Positions 36,323-47,210 of a DNA stretch of 64,000 bases are shown in pieces. A program made the translations under genes and the position numbers. The notes beneath the pieces were generated by a model. That model did no database searches. It saw only the letters and a list, made by a program, of their open reading frames with translations, and was not told where the DNA came from. Source of the DNA: Anisus vortex (lineage: Eukaryota > Mollusca > Gastropoda > Planorbidae). Numbering within the stretch: position 1 is the stretch's first letter; each line of letters begins with the position of its first letter. The stretch is from assembly GCA_949126835.1 (NCBI GenBank), contig OX421497.1:4023024-4087023 (forward strand). Direction: 5' to 3'.

Positions 36323-37096
36323 GTAGTTTGTTTCAAGCAACAGTGGGCTTTGTTATGTTTTTTTTTTAACGTCTTTAAGCCCCCCCCCCCCTGCGCACGT
36401 GTATATGTTTGTATACATACATGGTTTTTGTTTAAAGCTTCATTAATCATTATACAAGTACTTTCAAAAGAATAGAACTTGAAAAGGTTAACGCGTCTCG
36501 TCCTTCCTTAACTAACCAGAATCACGTAAAGTGTTATATTTCATATTCTGCTCACAGGGCGAGAACTATCTTGTGACGTGTGAAGAAGTGTCAATTTGAC
36601 GAGCTGCTTCTCGAGGGTTTCAAAACTTTAAGCTTGCCACATAATATAAGCTTAAAGAGAAGCTATTTTTGGAAACCAAAGAAATATTGACTGTTATTTT
36701 CTTCTCTTCCCCATCCACCCTCCACCCACTTCCCCGCGTATTTCTCCTCTTCCTGAGAACGTGGGGAGGAATGATCCTCTTTATAAGCCCACACTATCTC
36801 CTCTCTCGAGACACACATAAAGTATAATAATTTGAAAACATATAATAGACTAAGTCCAATAACTATTTGTGTGTGTCATCTCTGTATTCTGCTACAGTAA
36901 TTGCATAGTTCAAAGTTGGCATGAAATCACTCCAGAAAAAAAAAAAAAAAAAAACTCGTATTTTTTAGTAACATTTTAATCTATTTCGTTCAAGTCAAAA
37001 TCTTACATTTTTTTTAAATATTTTTACGCGCAATATAAAACACATAGATCTAACATTTAATTATGACATAACATATTTTAACATGCCTTATTATCA
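36323..37096. other. Non-coding DNA
   Basis: Poly-C at 36380-36391 and poly-A at 36937-36954. No gene supported. Confidence 0.4.
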
Positions 37097-37190
37097 CCTA
37101 GTATCCCGTGGCCACGGAAACTGGTGAACGCTGCTTCACCAGCCCTATGGATCAATTTGGTCTGACGGGATACTTAGTTTACTTTACTTA
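37097..37190 (+). mobile_element. SINE-A copy 5, 3' end only
   Basis: CCTAGTATCCCGTGGCCACG, then AACTGGTGAACGCTGCTTCA, ending TTTACTTTACTTA. A 5'-truncated forward copy. Confidence 0.8.
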
Positions 37191-38659
37191 TTATTACCTC
37201 ACTGACCACACATAGCCCCGTTATTAACTTACACTTGAATTTATGATGGGGCTAGATTTAAAGACGTTGAAACGTTGGATATGCTTCAACAAATAAAAAT
37301 CTACAGACAGAAGAAGCTTTAAAGCAATATTATGCACATTTTGATTTTTTTTTTGTAGATAGTCGCTTTATTTTGGTTTGCAATATATCTGGGCACATAG
37401 CATCACAATATTTGTTTCTAAGTCCTAATAAGCAGGTCTGACCCTATGACTACGAGTCGGTTGGATTCGAAGCTCCTATTGCTCAAATATTATAATTTTT
37501 TAAACTCCACTATGAGTATAAAAAAAAAGCATTGCAAAAGTACACCAGGCAAAAAAAAACCCCTCTAGACTCAGTCTAGCTCGAATTCTTATATAGGTAA
37601 TGATCTTAAAACTACCGTTCAAAAATATTTCATATGGGACTCCATCTCCCCCTCCCCATCTTCCCCGCCGCCACCCCTTGCTTGTAACCACTTGCCTTCA
37701 TCGATTCTGGCTTCGGGCTTTAGTAATCAGCGTTAGATGGAGGGGGCGGGGGTGGCTGAGGGGGGGGTGAGGTTAGGGGATTGGGTGGCGCTTGGGGGTG
37801 GCAATACAAAAGATGGGGGGGTGACAAAAAAAATCCTGAAAGGAATTGAACACGGTATAGTTTGTCCCCACCCCACCCCGGCCTCCCCACCACACGTACC
37901 AAAAAGTCAACAAATAACTTGTCTTGGAGGGAGAACGAGAGATCGAGAGAGAAGGAGAGAGAGAGACAGCTATATCGATTGGAAGAGCAGAATCGTCGGC
38001 AATAGATGTCAAAGAACAAATCTTACACAGAAACTGGGGGGGGGAGGGGTAACGCAACCTTTGTACCATGTTCTGGGGGGGGGGGTTGAAATGGAAATGG
38101 AGGGAGGGGAGATACAGCATCACTTGGCTGGATGTCAAAGAAGCCCTCTACCTCCTCCTCTCCCCACCCTACCCCTATCTCTGTTTTTTTTAAGTTCGGA
38201 CTTATCTCTAAGTCTTCCACAAGTTGAACTGAACTGAAGAGCTTTATTTTGGCATACAGCCACAAAAACAGTTTCTAAGAGGACTTAATTAAAAATAATA
38301 ATCTTTTTTGGCGGTTCCAGATATAAGAAAACAATTTATCTCACCCTCCTTCTTTCTTTATAGACAAAAATATTTAAGTTTAACAGTAACTCATACAAGT
38401 TTTCATTTTGGACTTAAGTCTAGATCTAAATCAAAGCCTTATGCTAATTAAACTGTGTTCAACTTCTGGCTACTCATGCAATCGTTCAACATTGCACTTG
38501 ACATTGTAGTTCTCTTCAATTCAATAAGTCCAATTCATTTAGTCCACTAGTTAATCCCTAAAAAATAAAAAAACACGTAACAACAAGCGTTTTGAGGCCT
38601 ATAGATTGTGTGTTGAAAGGCTGTGTGTGTAACTGCTAAGCAATCGCGAATTGCCATTG
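37191..38659. other. Non-coding DNA, G- and C-rich around 37.6-38.2 kb
   Basis: Dense G and C homopolymers (37737-37830, 38035-38110) and a GA tract at about 37930-37967. Overlapping open frames of 80-166 codons on both strands are compositional. No gene supported. Confidence 0.5.
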
Positions 38660-38665
38660 TTAATA

Positions 38666-38922
38666 CCCCTGATCTATAAAAAGAATGGATTGCGCCCGCG
38701 TAATAAATGTTTATGCGCAAATTGAAGCCAGCATGAATCAACCAGCTAAAATTAGAACAAATATATACAATAGAAAGGTAGTCTATGTCACTTTATATGT
38801 TTTAACAGGTCAGTGTTTAGAAAATCTAATTTTATATAAGGTGAAAGTCACGTAAAAGCCTATAATTTTGGCTTCAAAAATATAGATTCCGGGCCCAATC
38901 CATTCTTTTTATAGATCAGTGG
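38666..38922. mobile_element. 257-bp MITE with 33-bp terminal inverted repeats
   Basis: The left end CCCCTGATCTATAAAAAGAA continues TGGATTGCGCCCG. The right end inverted is CCACTGATCTATAAAAAGAA then TGGATTGGGCCCG: 33 bp with three mismatches. TTAATA flanks both sides (38660-38665 and 38923-38928) as a target duplication. No coding capacity. Confidence 0.75.
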
Positions 38923-38928
38923 TTAATA

Positions 38929-39525
38929 ATGATTGTTTATTTTTTATTTTTTTTTGGCATTCCACCACATACATTATTTATTGGTAACACACTGAACTTG
39001 CATAAAGTTTACAATTTCTTTATGCTATAACTATAACGGAAAACAAATCCCATTTGTTTATATTTCGCATAATATTGTCTTAAGCCCTTGAACTGAACAC
39101 CAAGCCATCGCACGGGATGTGTGAAATAAATATCATTCACCTGTTAGTATATTATAGAATCCGTTTTGGTGTTTTGTTTTTCAGCTCTCGATATCCTTCT
39201 CGTCACTTAGAGGCGCCATGTTTTTCCTTTCTTTTTGTCTCTCGCCTTGCCAAGTCTTCCGCTTCGGTGTCTTTTAACAGCAGGGCATCGGGAAACCCCT
39301 GAAACGTTTCTCCATCGCGTCGTTATAAAAATAAAAAAAAGACTCGTAAATCTTATGGTTTAAAAAAATACAACAAAAACTTGTCAAAAAGTGTCAACTT
39401 TATCTCCTGAGCTGTAGGGGGGAGCAAAGTATTTCTTTTCGAAAGCTGTCGTTTGACATGAAATACGCAACCATTTTTTTTTTCAAACTAGTAAATTTTT
39501 TAGCCTGTTAGGAGCATTAATTATG
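38929..39525. other. Non-coding DNA
   Basis: No gene or repeat recognised. Confidence 0.35.
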
Positions 39526-39770
39526 CCATAGCCGAGCTTGTCTTGGTTCGACTGGCGATCCGAAGGTTCTGGGATCGACTCCTGGTGCAGGCTAGGATTT
39601 TTTCCAGGGACTTGAGGGTGTTCAAGAGTTACCCAGCTCTGAAGGGTACCCGACACTAGCTGGGGCAAAGCTTTGTGCTGGCCACACATCCCCTCATATG
39701 CCGTGGCCACAGAAACCGATGAACGCTGCTTCACCTTCGCTATGATCAGTTGGTCCGAAAAGTACTTTAT
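39526..39770 (+). mobile_element. SINE-A copy 6
   Basis: Forward copy with a damaged head (CATAGCCGAGCTTGTC, GGGATCGACTCC as B box) and a shortened middle (CTGGGGCAAAGCTTTGTGCT, lacking the GTAAAGGCG block). It ends AAAAGTACTTTA. Confidence 0.75.
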
Positions 39771-40022
39771 TTTTTTTTAATTATTTAGCTTGTCTTATTT
39801 ACACGAGCGAATATTTTGTGGGGCTCATAGTGAGTAGAGGGGCTTAAAGAATGCTATTTAAAAAAAAACTTAAAAAAACAACACAGAAACCCCTCTGCCA
39901 TTTCGGATCTACAAATAACTTAGAGAGGATTCCGACAATGAAAGGATTATTATTACAAGTTTTATATTTTACAGATGCCACAACAAAAAAAATGTTAACG
40001 TTTCATATGATATAGTATAGGC

Positions 40023-40226
40023 CAGTGATGGCGAACCTTTTTGAGGCCGCCTGCCCAAAGTATATAATATAATAGAAGACCAACTTATTTCTTTCAACGT
40101 GCCAACACAGCAATTAAAACCAAATACCATAACTTAGCTGTTCCATTTTTGGTAAATGCTCGCGTGCCCACAGAAATGGCTCGGCGTGCCAGCTGTGGCA
40201 CGCGTGCCATAGGTTCGCCATCGCTG
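40023..40226. mobile_element. hAT-like MITE with 8-bp target duplication
   Basis: 204 bp. The ends CAGTGATGGCGAACCT and AGGTTCGCCATCGCTG form terminal inverted repeats. Flanks GTATAGGC (40015-40022) and GTCTAGGC (40227-40234) match at 7 of 8 bases, as expected for hAT. No coding capacity. Confidence 0.8.
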
Positions 40227-40400
40227 GTCTAGGCCCTACTTAACAAACGTAGAATTCTTCATTGTCTATAATATATAATCTACATGAAATAAGTAACTTT
40301 ATTCATCCCAAAGATGTGTCGAAGAGCACGCGTCTACCTAACCTTTTACCTTATTTTTTAACGGACGTTCTACTTTTCAGGAAATATTCGTAAAACTGAA

Positions 40401-40521
40401 CCCAGCGGGGGCAAACCACGTCGCATCGACGGTGAAAAAAAACAACGTGGAAACCACGAAAACACGTGAAAACTACGTTTGTTTTTTCCTCCGTCGTTTC
40501 GACGTGGTTATTCTTGCTGGG
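40401..40521. mobile_element. Fully palindromic 121-bp MITE
   Basis: The left half begins CCCAGCGGGGGCAAACCACG and the right half inverted begins CCCAGCAAGAATAACCACG. The arms match over nearly the whole length (TCG-TCGACGG and AAAACAACGT blocks), so the element can fold on itself. No clear target duplication. Confidence 0.7.
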
Positions 40522-41028
40522 AATTAGTATTTATCACGCAGTAGCCCAGTGTTTACTGTTTTATAAGTGCTTTTTAGTGGGAATAGTTTCAACTAGTAGA
40601 AATGAATAGGCCTAGCATTCTACTGTATAATTTTACCCAACGCGGACAAGGTCCATTAAAGAAATTCTGCTTTAACCCAAAAAAGTAATAATCGATAACA
40701 TAAGACTTTTCGTTTCATTTTTTTAATTAATAAAAAAAAATATGTCTGCCAGCCGTCAATTTTTTAGTGAAAAAGTTCAAGGACAACTTTAACAAAGTCA
40801 TCGATTACCTCCCTTCCTATCGCACGGCCACCACAGATTCCCTCCCATTGAATAATTAACGGGCGACTCATTGTTCTTCTGCTGCCCTACTAACAACTTC
40901 TATGTTTTGCATTCCCGCGCAATTCCACGTCCCTCACAGATAAGATTTCAAAGGGCAAAACAAAAGAACACAGCAGACGACTAATAAATTATATGTTGTT
41001 TTTTTTCTAACAAGTCTACGTATCGATT
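40522..41028. other. Non-coding DNA
   Basis: AT-rich. TAGGCCTA at 40607. No gene supported. Confidence 0.4.
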
Positions 41029-41203
41029 GGAGGCGGATCGGACGTTATATTTTTGGTTTCGGCCGAAAATTATAAACTGACTTTCGATCGAAGCCGAAAC
41101 CGAAAGTTTTACTATATATTCACTATATATTTTCGGTCGAAATTGAAACCATACCGAAAGTTATTTATTTAGTTTCGGCCGAAACCGAAAGATAAACCGA
41201 AAT
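41029..41203. repeat. TTTCGGCCGAAA-type repeat, left of Element 2
   Basis: Several copies of TTTCGGCCGAAA and variants (41052, about 41137, 41181). The left edge GGAGGCGGATCGGA resembles the TAGAGGCCGACCGA end of the MITE at 56228. Related sequence lies on the other side of Element 2 at 49168-49225. Confidence 0.55.
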
Positions 41204-41336
41204 TGCTAAACAAAAGATTTTAAAAGACTGCACATTTTTGTGTAATATTAACTAGTTTATGGGTAGGCCTATTTTTTTAAGTAAACCGTAGCAATGTAAT
41301 ATACAGTTGTATAATATAGGTAGCCTACATGTATTA

Positions 41337-42446
41337 TGTGATGGATTGGGGTTTACTGGTTGTTACTTCCAGTAATTTCGTGGCTACGTTGTCTGACAGG
41401 GTATGCCCGTTCAGAGTAGACCGTCATGTAGCAAGTAAATTTATATTTTTAGTTCCTGGTTCGTGCCAGAGTGGCTATCTCTGGCATATAAAACAATACT
41501 CTTTGCACAAACAGGCTTGACGTAACAGTAAAACTGGACTAACACACTTGGTTGAATTTTAGTATTAATGCAATGTTTAATTCTCTAGTGAAGAATAGGC
41601 AGGATGGAATGTTTGTATGTATAAGACGGCAAAATATTTATCAATTTAAATCAAATACACACATATGTTTAATAAACGATGCAATAAAGTCTAAGTCTAA
41701 GTCTGGCTATATACAGGAAAATCTAAGCCTAAGGAAAAGCGACCTGACTAGTCTAAGCGTGATAGGAATCTGACTTTTTCGAGTCTGTGGGAGCTAATAT
41801 AAAGTTAAAGTTTAGTTCCATTCTGGCCTATGATTGGTCTATTCACTGAAGACAAAAGGGGGGGGGGGGGCAAGGTGGGAGGGGGGGGGACAGAAAAGAG
41901 AACCAGTTGGTGGGAAGGGTGTCGTGTCTCATTTGCTGGACAAAGGAATCGTTTACAGGTGATGTATGGAAGTATTTGCAAGGAAGAGAAAGTAAGAAGG
42001 GCACTCTTGAATGGGCGTTTTCTCAATTAAGCGTGGAAACTTAATCCCAAGATGTGCTACGAGCTAGAGTCTGTGGAGGGGGGGGGGGGAGGGGGTGTAA
42101 GGAACGAGGGGTGATCTGATCGCCCGTGACTGGGCGGGTAATAAATCTTTGAGAGAGAACAAAAGGGACTACTAACACACATTAGCATAGGAATGTTGGG
42201 ACTGTGAGAAAATTCCCTTAAATAAAACAAATAGGCTACATTTAAAAGTTCATTAAAATATCAATTTAGGCATACATGTAATGTGAAAATAAGATATATA
42301 TTTTAATACAATCAACAAAACATTCACACTTTGCCAAGCAAAGGGAATACCTTATCATTGTCCGGCTAATCAATAATAGGCCAACCGTATGTAAGATTCC
42401 ACATACATATCTCTAAGTTCTACATATCTGTACCTAAGTCATCACA
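41337..42446 (-). repeat. 3' LTR of Element 2
   Basis: Same sequence as 47947-49054 apart from G-run lengths. On the element's strand AAATATAAAT (near 41446-41455) is a possible TATA box. Small open frames shared by both LTRs are not called. Confidence 0.95.
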
Positions 42447-42455
42447 TCTCCCCCC
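42447..42455 (-). other. Polypurine tract of Element 2
   Basis: On the element's strand GGGGGGAGA lies directly before the TGTGAT of the 3' LTR, the position and composition expected for the plus-strand primer. Confidence 0.85.
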
Positions 42456-42534
42456 GTTTGATCAAAACGTTTTATCTAAATAACACGTTTTCTTTCCAGC
42501 TCTATTTTTTCCTTTATTCTTGATTTGTTAACCT

Positions 42535-45500
42535 TTAGTTAACAGCGACAATGTCTGTGTTCTCAGGGGAAGGCGGTTTCTGATTTCCCGTCCCTTTTCT
42601 TTTCTGCGTTTTTTTCTGTTCACAGTGATTGTCGGCCTCAGTCGGTGCACAGTGTCTTGATAGATAGTCTGGGAGACAGTGGTCACTACCTTTGACATAA
42701 ACAGTTTGAAAACTGTATTGAGAAAGGGTCAGGGAATAGCGCATTAGACGACGGTTAAGGTTCTTAGCTGCAGCCAAAAACGTTAACGGTTGGTGGTCGG
42801 TGTGAAGGGTGAAATGACGACCATATAAGTAGACCTGAAACTTCTCTATGCCCCATATAAGAGATAAACATTCCAGTTCCGTAATCGTATAATTACGTTC
42901 TGCTTGGGATAGCTTGCGGCTTGCATAAGCTACTGGGAACAGTCTGTCATTATCATTTGGGTCTGATTGGAGAAGCGCAGAACCCAGTCCGGAAGTGCTG
43001 GCGTCGCATTTAAGTGTAAAAGGTCGAGTGAGGTCGGGAAGGCGAAGAATAGGGGACCTAGTCAGCGCGGACTTCAGCTGGTTAAACGCCTGGTCGCAGT
43101 CTTTTGTCCACGATACAGTATCCGGTTTCCCTTTCTTTGTTAGGTCGGACAGCGGAGCGGCGATGGTGTTATAGTTTGGTATAAATTTCTGATAAAACCC
43201 GCACAGACCTAAAAACGAGCGCACATCCGTTTTAGTGGAAGGGGGAGGAGCTAGCTTGAGTTTTTCAATTTTCTGCTCGTCGGGCATTATCCTATTTCTT
43301 TCTACCATGTGTCCCAGGAATTTCAACCGGTCGTACCCAATCATGCATTTAGAGGGGCGGGCGGTAAGTCCCGTCTTCTGCAATCTGGATAAGAGCGCGG
43401 TCACGTGGTCGATGTGTTCTTCCCATGTCTCGGTTGCTATTAGTATATCGTCCACGAAATTTGAAATTCCTGGTTTGCCTAACGGACTCAGAAGTTTCCG
43501 CATCATGCGTGTGAATACGGAAGGCGAGTTGTTAAGGCCAAATGGTACGGTGAGAAACTCGAAGTGACCCTGGGGTGTACTGAAGGCTAGATAGGGGCGA
43601 CAACTCTCTTCTACCTCTATCTGAAAGAAACCTTTACTTAGGTCAAACTTGGAGAAATATTGCGCATTTCCCAAGTTCGCAAACAGAGTTTCGGGGTCAG
43701 GCATGGGTTCGGCCTGGAATTCCGTTACTGCGTTAAGTCGTCGAAAGTCAATGCACATGCGGTGTGTGCCATCAGACTTTCGCACTAACACTACAGGGGC
43801 GTTGAAAGGGGAGGTGGAGGGTGCTATAATTTTATTTTCTAGCAGGGATTTTACCTCTTCCTCTATCAGTTTGGCCTTGGCGTGGGGGATAGGGTAAGGT
43901 TTCACTCTAATGGGATTGGGGTCAGTTACTTTCATGGAAAATTTCTCCAGTGTTGTACGGCCGGGTTTATCGGTTAACACCTCGGCGTACGAGTTCAGCA
44001 GGGCTTTTGTTTGAGTAGTCTGCTCAGGGGTCAGTTTGGGACAAATGTTAACATTTTCGACCGATTCTTTCTCTCTTAGTGGGTACGCGGTAAGAGTTTC
44101 GTCTGGTTCCGTTTCTAAGGCGATGGCCATGGCAATTAGGGGCGTGTCGGGGATTGGGCGTTCAAGGTATCGTTTCAGCAAATTTATGTGATACATCTTT
44201 TCTTTGTTTCCAACCTTGACTGTGTAGTTTGTGGGGGAGGTACGGGCGGTGACTACGTAAGGTCCTTTCCACATAATTTGTAACTTGTTGAGGGACGAAG
44301 GTAGCAACAACAATACTTTATCTCCAGGTGCAAGAGATCGTTCCTTCGCCCTGCGATTAAAGTGTTTGGCTTGTTTTTTGCGAGCTTCCAGCAGGTTTGA
44401 GTGGGCTATTTTACGCACACATTCTAGTCTAGCCTGCAGTTGCTTGACATAGGTGTGTACTGTTTTTTCTTCCTGATCGGGATTCTCCTTAGTCCAGGAG
44501 CGGCGCAAAATTTCGAGGGGGCCACGGGGCTGTGATCCGTAGATCATTTCATATGGCGAGTACCCTAGACTGGCATGAGGGGTAGCGCGATAGGCGTATA
44601 GGGCTGCGGGGAGATATGTGTCCCATTCATCGGTATTGCCATAGGCGACTTTCCTAAGCATACCTACCACAGTTTGATTGAACCGTTCTACCAGTCCATT
44701 TGCTTGGGGGTGATAAGGGGAGGTGCGAAGGTGTTTCGTGTTCATTATCTGCAACACTTCCTTCATGAGAGACCCGGTGAACTGAGCACCGTTATCGGAG
44801 AGAAGGACCTCTGGAAAACCTACTCTGGTAAACATTGTAAACAGAGCTTCTGCTACATGTTTAGCGTCCATGCTAGGCAATGCTACAGCCTCGGGCCAGT
44901 TAGTCGCCTGACACACCACACATAAAATATAGGCGTTTCTCTTTCGCGTCCGATTGAGGGGGCCTAATAAGTCCACTGACACCCTTTTAAAAGGCGTGTC
45001 CACCACAGGGGTCTGACCTAACGGTACAGGTGGGGTGAGGTGCTTTTTAGCAGTGACTTGGCACTGGTGACAAGAAGAGACAAATCTTTTAATATCACCG
45101 TACATGCCTGGCCAGAAATAATAGTATCTGACTTTAAATACTGTGGCAGCTTGACCTTGGTGAGCGCCCATGGCAGAGTCGTGTGCGGTTTCCATTACTT
45201 GCTGACGGTAGGGGAGGGGTACTACTAGCTGGGTTTTTCCAGGTTCGTCTTCCCGGGGCAACCGGTAAAGTAGGTTTGACTTAAAGATATACCGGGGCTT
45301 ACCCGGTTTGGTTTGGTTTGCTTGAGCAAACAATGATTTCAGTGAGGGGTCATCCCTCTGTGCCACCCTGAATTCATTATTGGAGGGAGGTATTTCATGC
45401 TGTTGAGTTCCAGCGTCAGTGTTGGCTCGCGTGGTTACGGGAGCCAACATAATGGGGGAGTCGGGGGTGCCTAAGAATATGTATCTACACCCCAAAACTA

Positions 45501-47046
45501 AATCGAACTCCATATTTCCCATCACAGCTGCATTCACCGGACCACACACGTAAGGGGATTTTATTTCCAATCGAGCGATTGGGCATTTTTGTACAGGGCT
45601 AGCTATGGGCCTGACCTCTACGAACTTGCCAGTGAGTTCCCCTGGTTTAACGAAGGAATCGCTTATAAGGGCGTCGAACTGACATCCTGTATCAAAGAGA
45701 CAACGGGCGCGCCGGCCGCTGACATACACCGTGCCAGTGACATGAGCCATGGAGGTGGGGACGTCAGTGGAGTCATCAGAGAAAGCCACTAACGGGGTTT
45801 CGGGTGTGTGGTCTGAGGGGGCGGTGACTGAGCCTGTATGGGCTGCGGGAGGGGCGCCTCTGTTTCTTCCCTGAGGTAGCAGAAGGGTGGGAGCGGGTCG
45901 GTGGCCACCACCATTTGTTTGGTGATGGGGCCGTGTACCCTGATGTGCATAATGGGGGAGGGTGTCAGGGTACGCGGGTTGATTCCTATCCTGGTGCGCG
46001 TTATTTCGTCTGTCGTTATTTTTGTGCCGGTTGCCACTATTGTGGGTGGGAGAGTGTGTGTTTTCATCCCTGTGTGCCGCTACGTAGCGGTCCGCGAGCT
46101 CTATAGACCTATCCAAACTATCAACACCATTTTCCGCTAAAAATGTTTTTAGTTTGGTTGTCATCAGCGTCCTTAATTGCTCTAGAAGAATTAGCTCAAC
46201 AAGACCGTCGAATGACTGGTCACACTTTGATAATTCCACCCACTTAAGTAAATAGCCTTTCAATCTATCTGAGAATTGAGTATATGTCTCTATGTCACTC
46301 ATTCTTGCATTTCTAAATTTCTTTTGGTAACACTTGCTTGTTAATTCATATTTTGTCAACAATGCATTCTTTAGATGGTCGTAAGGGTCTTGGTCTGAAG
46401 GGGGAAGTTTGGCGTAAACCTCATATGTGGGCCCCCTTAATGACTGAACCAGGGATCTTACCCACAGGTCTCTAGGGACATTATTAAAGCTTGCTCTCTC
46501 CTCAAAGCGGGCCAGATAAATATCAATAGATTCTGTGGAGGGATCATATATGTCAGTCCAGAAAGGTGGTACTAGATGAGTGTCACTGTTGGTTATGGAT
46601 GAGGGAGTCGACGGTAAATTGTCTATGCTACCATTGTTTGTTTCAGATTGTCTATTCTGTGCTGTGAGTTCTGCTAGACGTATTTCTTTCTCTATCTCTA
46701 GTTTTCTTAAGTTTACATCCCTCTCTAACTCTAATTGTTTTGCCTCTCTCTCGCGTTGTTTATCTTGCAATTCTAATTCTATACGTTTTGCTTCCCGTTC
46801 CCGATGCTTGTCTTCTAACAAGACCCTTTCTCTATCTGCCTTCATCCTTTCCTGCTCTAAATAAATCTCTACCTGTTTATTTACATACTCCATTACCTGA
46901 ACACCCACATAACCATATTCAATAGCTTCTTCCTTCGCGCCCCTTTTAAAGTTAACTAAGTCTGCCATAGCGAAATGTACGTGGACAATTGGCCTACTAA
47001 GACTAGAACTTGAACCAGACAATAAAAAGGTACTCACCCACGGCAA
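42535..47046 (-). CDS. Gag-Pol polyprotein, order Gag-PR-IN-RT-RNase H (Element 2)
   Basis: 1503 codons with no stop or frameshift. An alternative start MADLVNFKRG lies at 46968. Residues about 55-130 form a charged coiled coil, followed by a Gag domain and a His/Asn-rich stretch with no CCHC knuckle. Protease DTG starts at D452. The integrase zinc module is H622/H629/C659/C662 and the triad D692, D751, E787, with the same spacings as Element 1; a GPY/F module (WKGPY) follows. RT comes next: D1135 in KFDLSKG and the FVDD box at 1197-1200. RNase H has D1348 in KCDAS, the TELEC glutamates and D1417 in HTDHQ, ending near PDYLSRH. The enzymes copy RNA to DNA and integrate it. All catalytic residues I can check are present. 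The single frame implies processing without ribosomal frameshift. A GGTGAGT on the coding strand near 47037 could be a splice donor. Confidence 0.95.
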   Translation of the reverse strand: MPWVSTFLLSGSSSSLSRPIVHVHFAMADLVNFKRGAKEEAIEYGYVGVQVMEYVNKQVEIYLEQERMKADRERVLLEDKHREREAKRIELELQDKQREREAKQLELERDVNLRKLEIEKEIRLAELTAQNRQSETNNGSIDNLPSTPSSITNSDTHLVPPFWTDIYDPSTESIDIYLARFEERASFNNVPRDLWVRSLVQSLRGPTYEVYAKLPPSDQDPYDHLKNALLTKYELTSKCYQKKFRNARMSDIETYTQFSDRLKGYLLKWVELSKCDQSFDGLVELILLEQLRTLMTTKLKTFLAENGVDSLDRSIELADRYVAAHRDENTHSPTHNSGNRHKNNDRRNNAHQDRNQPAYPDTLPHYAHQGTRPHHQTNGGGHRPAPTLLLPQGRNRGAPPAAHTGSVTAPSDHTPETPLVAFSDDSTDVPTSMAHVTGTVYVSGRRARCLFDTGCQFDALISDSFVKPGELTGKFVEVRPIASPVQKCPIARLEIKSPYVCGPVNAAVMGNMEFDLVLGCRYIFLGTPDSPIMLAPVTTRANTDAGTQQHEIPPSNNEFRVAQRDDPSLKSLFAQANQTKPGKPRYIFKSNLLYRLPREDEPGKTQLVVPLPYRQQVMETAHDSAMGAHQGQAATVFKVRYYYFWPGMYGDIKRFVSSCHQCQVTAKKHLTPPVPLGQTPVVDTPFKRVSVDLLGPLNRTRKRNAYILCVVCQATNWPEAVALPSMDAKHVAEALFTMFTRVGFPEVLLSDNGAQFTGSLMKEVLQIMNTKHLRTSPYHPQANGLVERFNQTVVGMLRKVAYGNTDEWDTYLPAALYAYRATPHASLGYSPYEMIYGSQPRGPLEILRRSWTKENPDQEEKTVHTYVKQLQARLECVRKIAHSNLLEARKKQAKHFNRRAKERSLAPGDKVLLLLPSSLNKLQIMWKGPYVVTARTSPTNYTVKVGNKEKMYHINLLKRYLERPIPDTPLIAMAIALETEPDETLTAYPLREKESVENVNICPKLTPEQTTQTKALLNSYAEVLTDKPGRTTLEKFSMKVTDPNPIRVKPYPIPHAKAKLIEEEVKSLLENKIIAPSTSPFNAPVVLVRKSDGTHRMCIDFRRLNAVTEFQAEPMPDPETLFANLGNAQYFSKFDLSKGFFQIEVEESCRPYLAFSTPQGHFEFLTVPFGLNNSPSVFTRMMRKLLSPLGKPGISNFVDDILIATETWEEHIDHVTALLSRLQKTGLTARPSKCMIGYDRLKFLGHMVERNRIMPDEQKIEKLKLAPPPSTKTDVRSFLGLCGFYQKFIPNYNTIAAPLSDLTKKGKPDTVSWTKDCDQAFNQLKSALTRSPILRLPDLTRPFTLKCDASTSGLGSALLQSDPNDNDRLFPVAYASRKLSQAERNYTITELECLSLIWGIEKFQVYLYGRHFTLHTDHQPLTFLAAAKNLNRRLMRYSLTLSQYSFQTVYVKGSDHCLPDYLSRHCAPTEADNHCEQKKTQKRKGTGNQKPPSPENTDIVAVN

Positions 47047-47210
47047 TATTTAATAGCTCTGTCGTACACACACACGCTTGACTTGAGCTGTACTTGTTGA
47101 CTTCGGAATGTGCTCACGAATGTGTGGAGAAGCAGTGCTCTGCGCTAATTGAGTAAGTGCAGACGACAATGTTCTCTTGTGTTGGGCAGTCTTTGGGTGG
47201 CGCTATTATA

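Noticed and set aside
37737..38237. 166-codon and overlapping opposite-strand frames
   Set aside because: The region is dominated by G/C homopolymers and a GA tract; frames on both strands are compositional.
41552..41773. 73-codon frame identical at 48162-48383
   Set aside because: Part of the Element 2 LTR, on the strand opposite to transcription.
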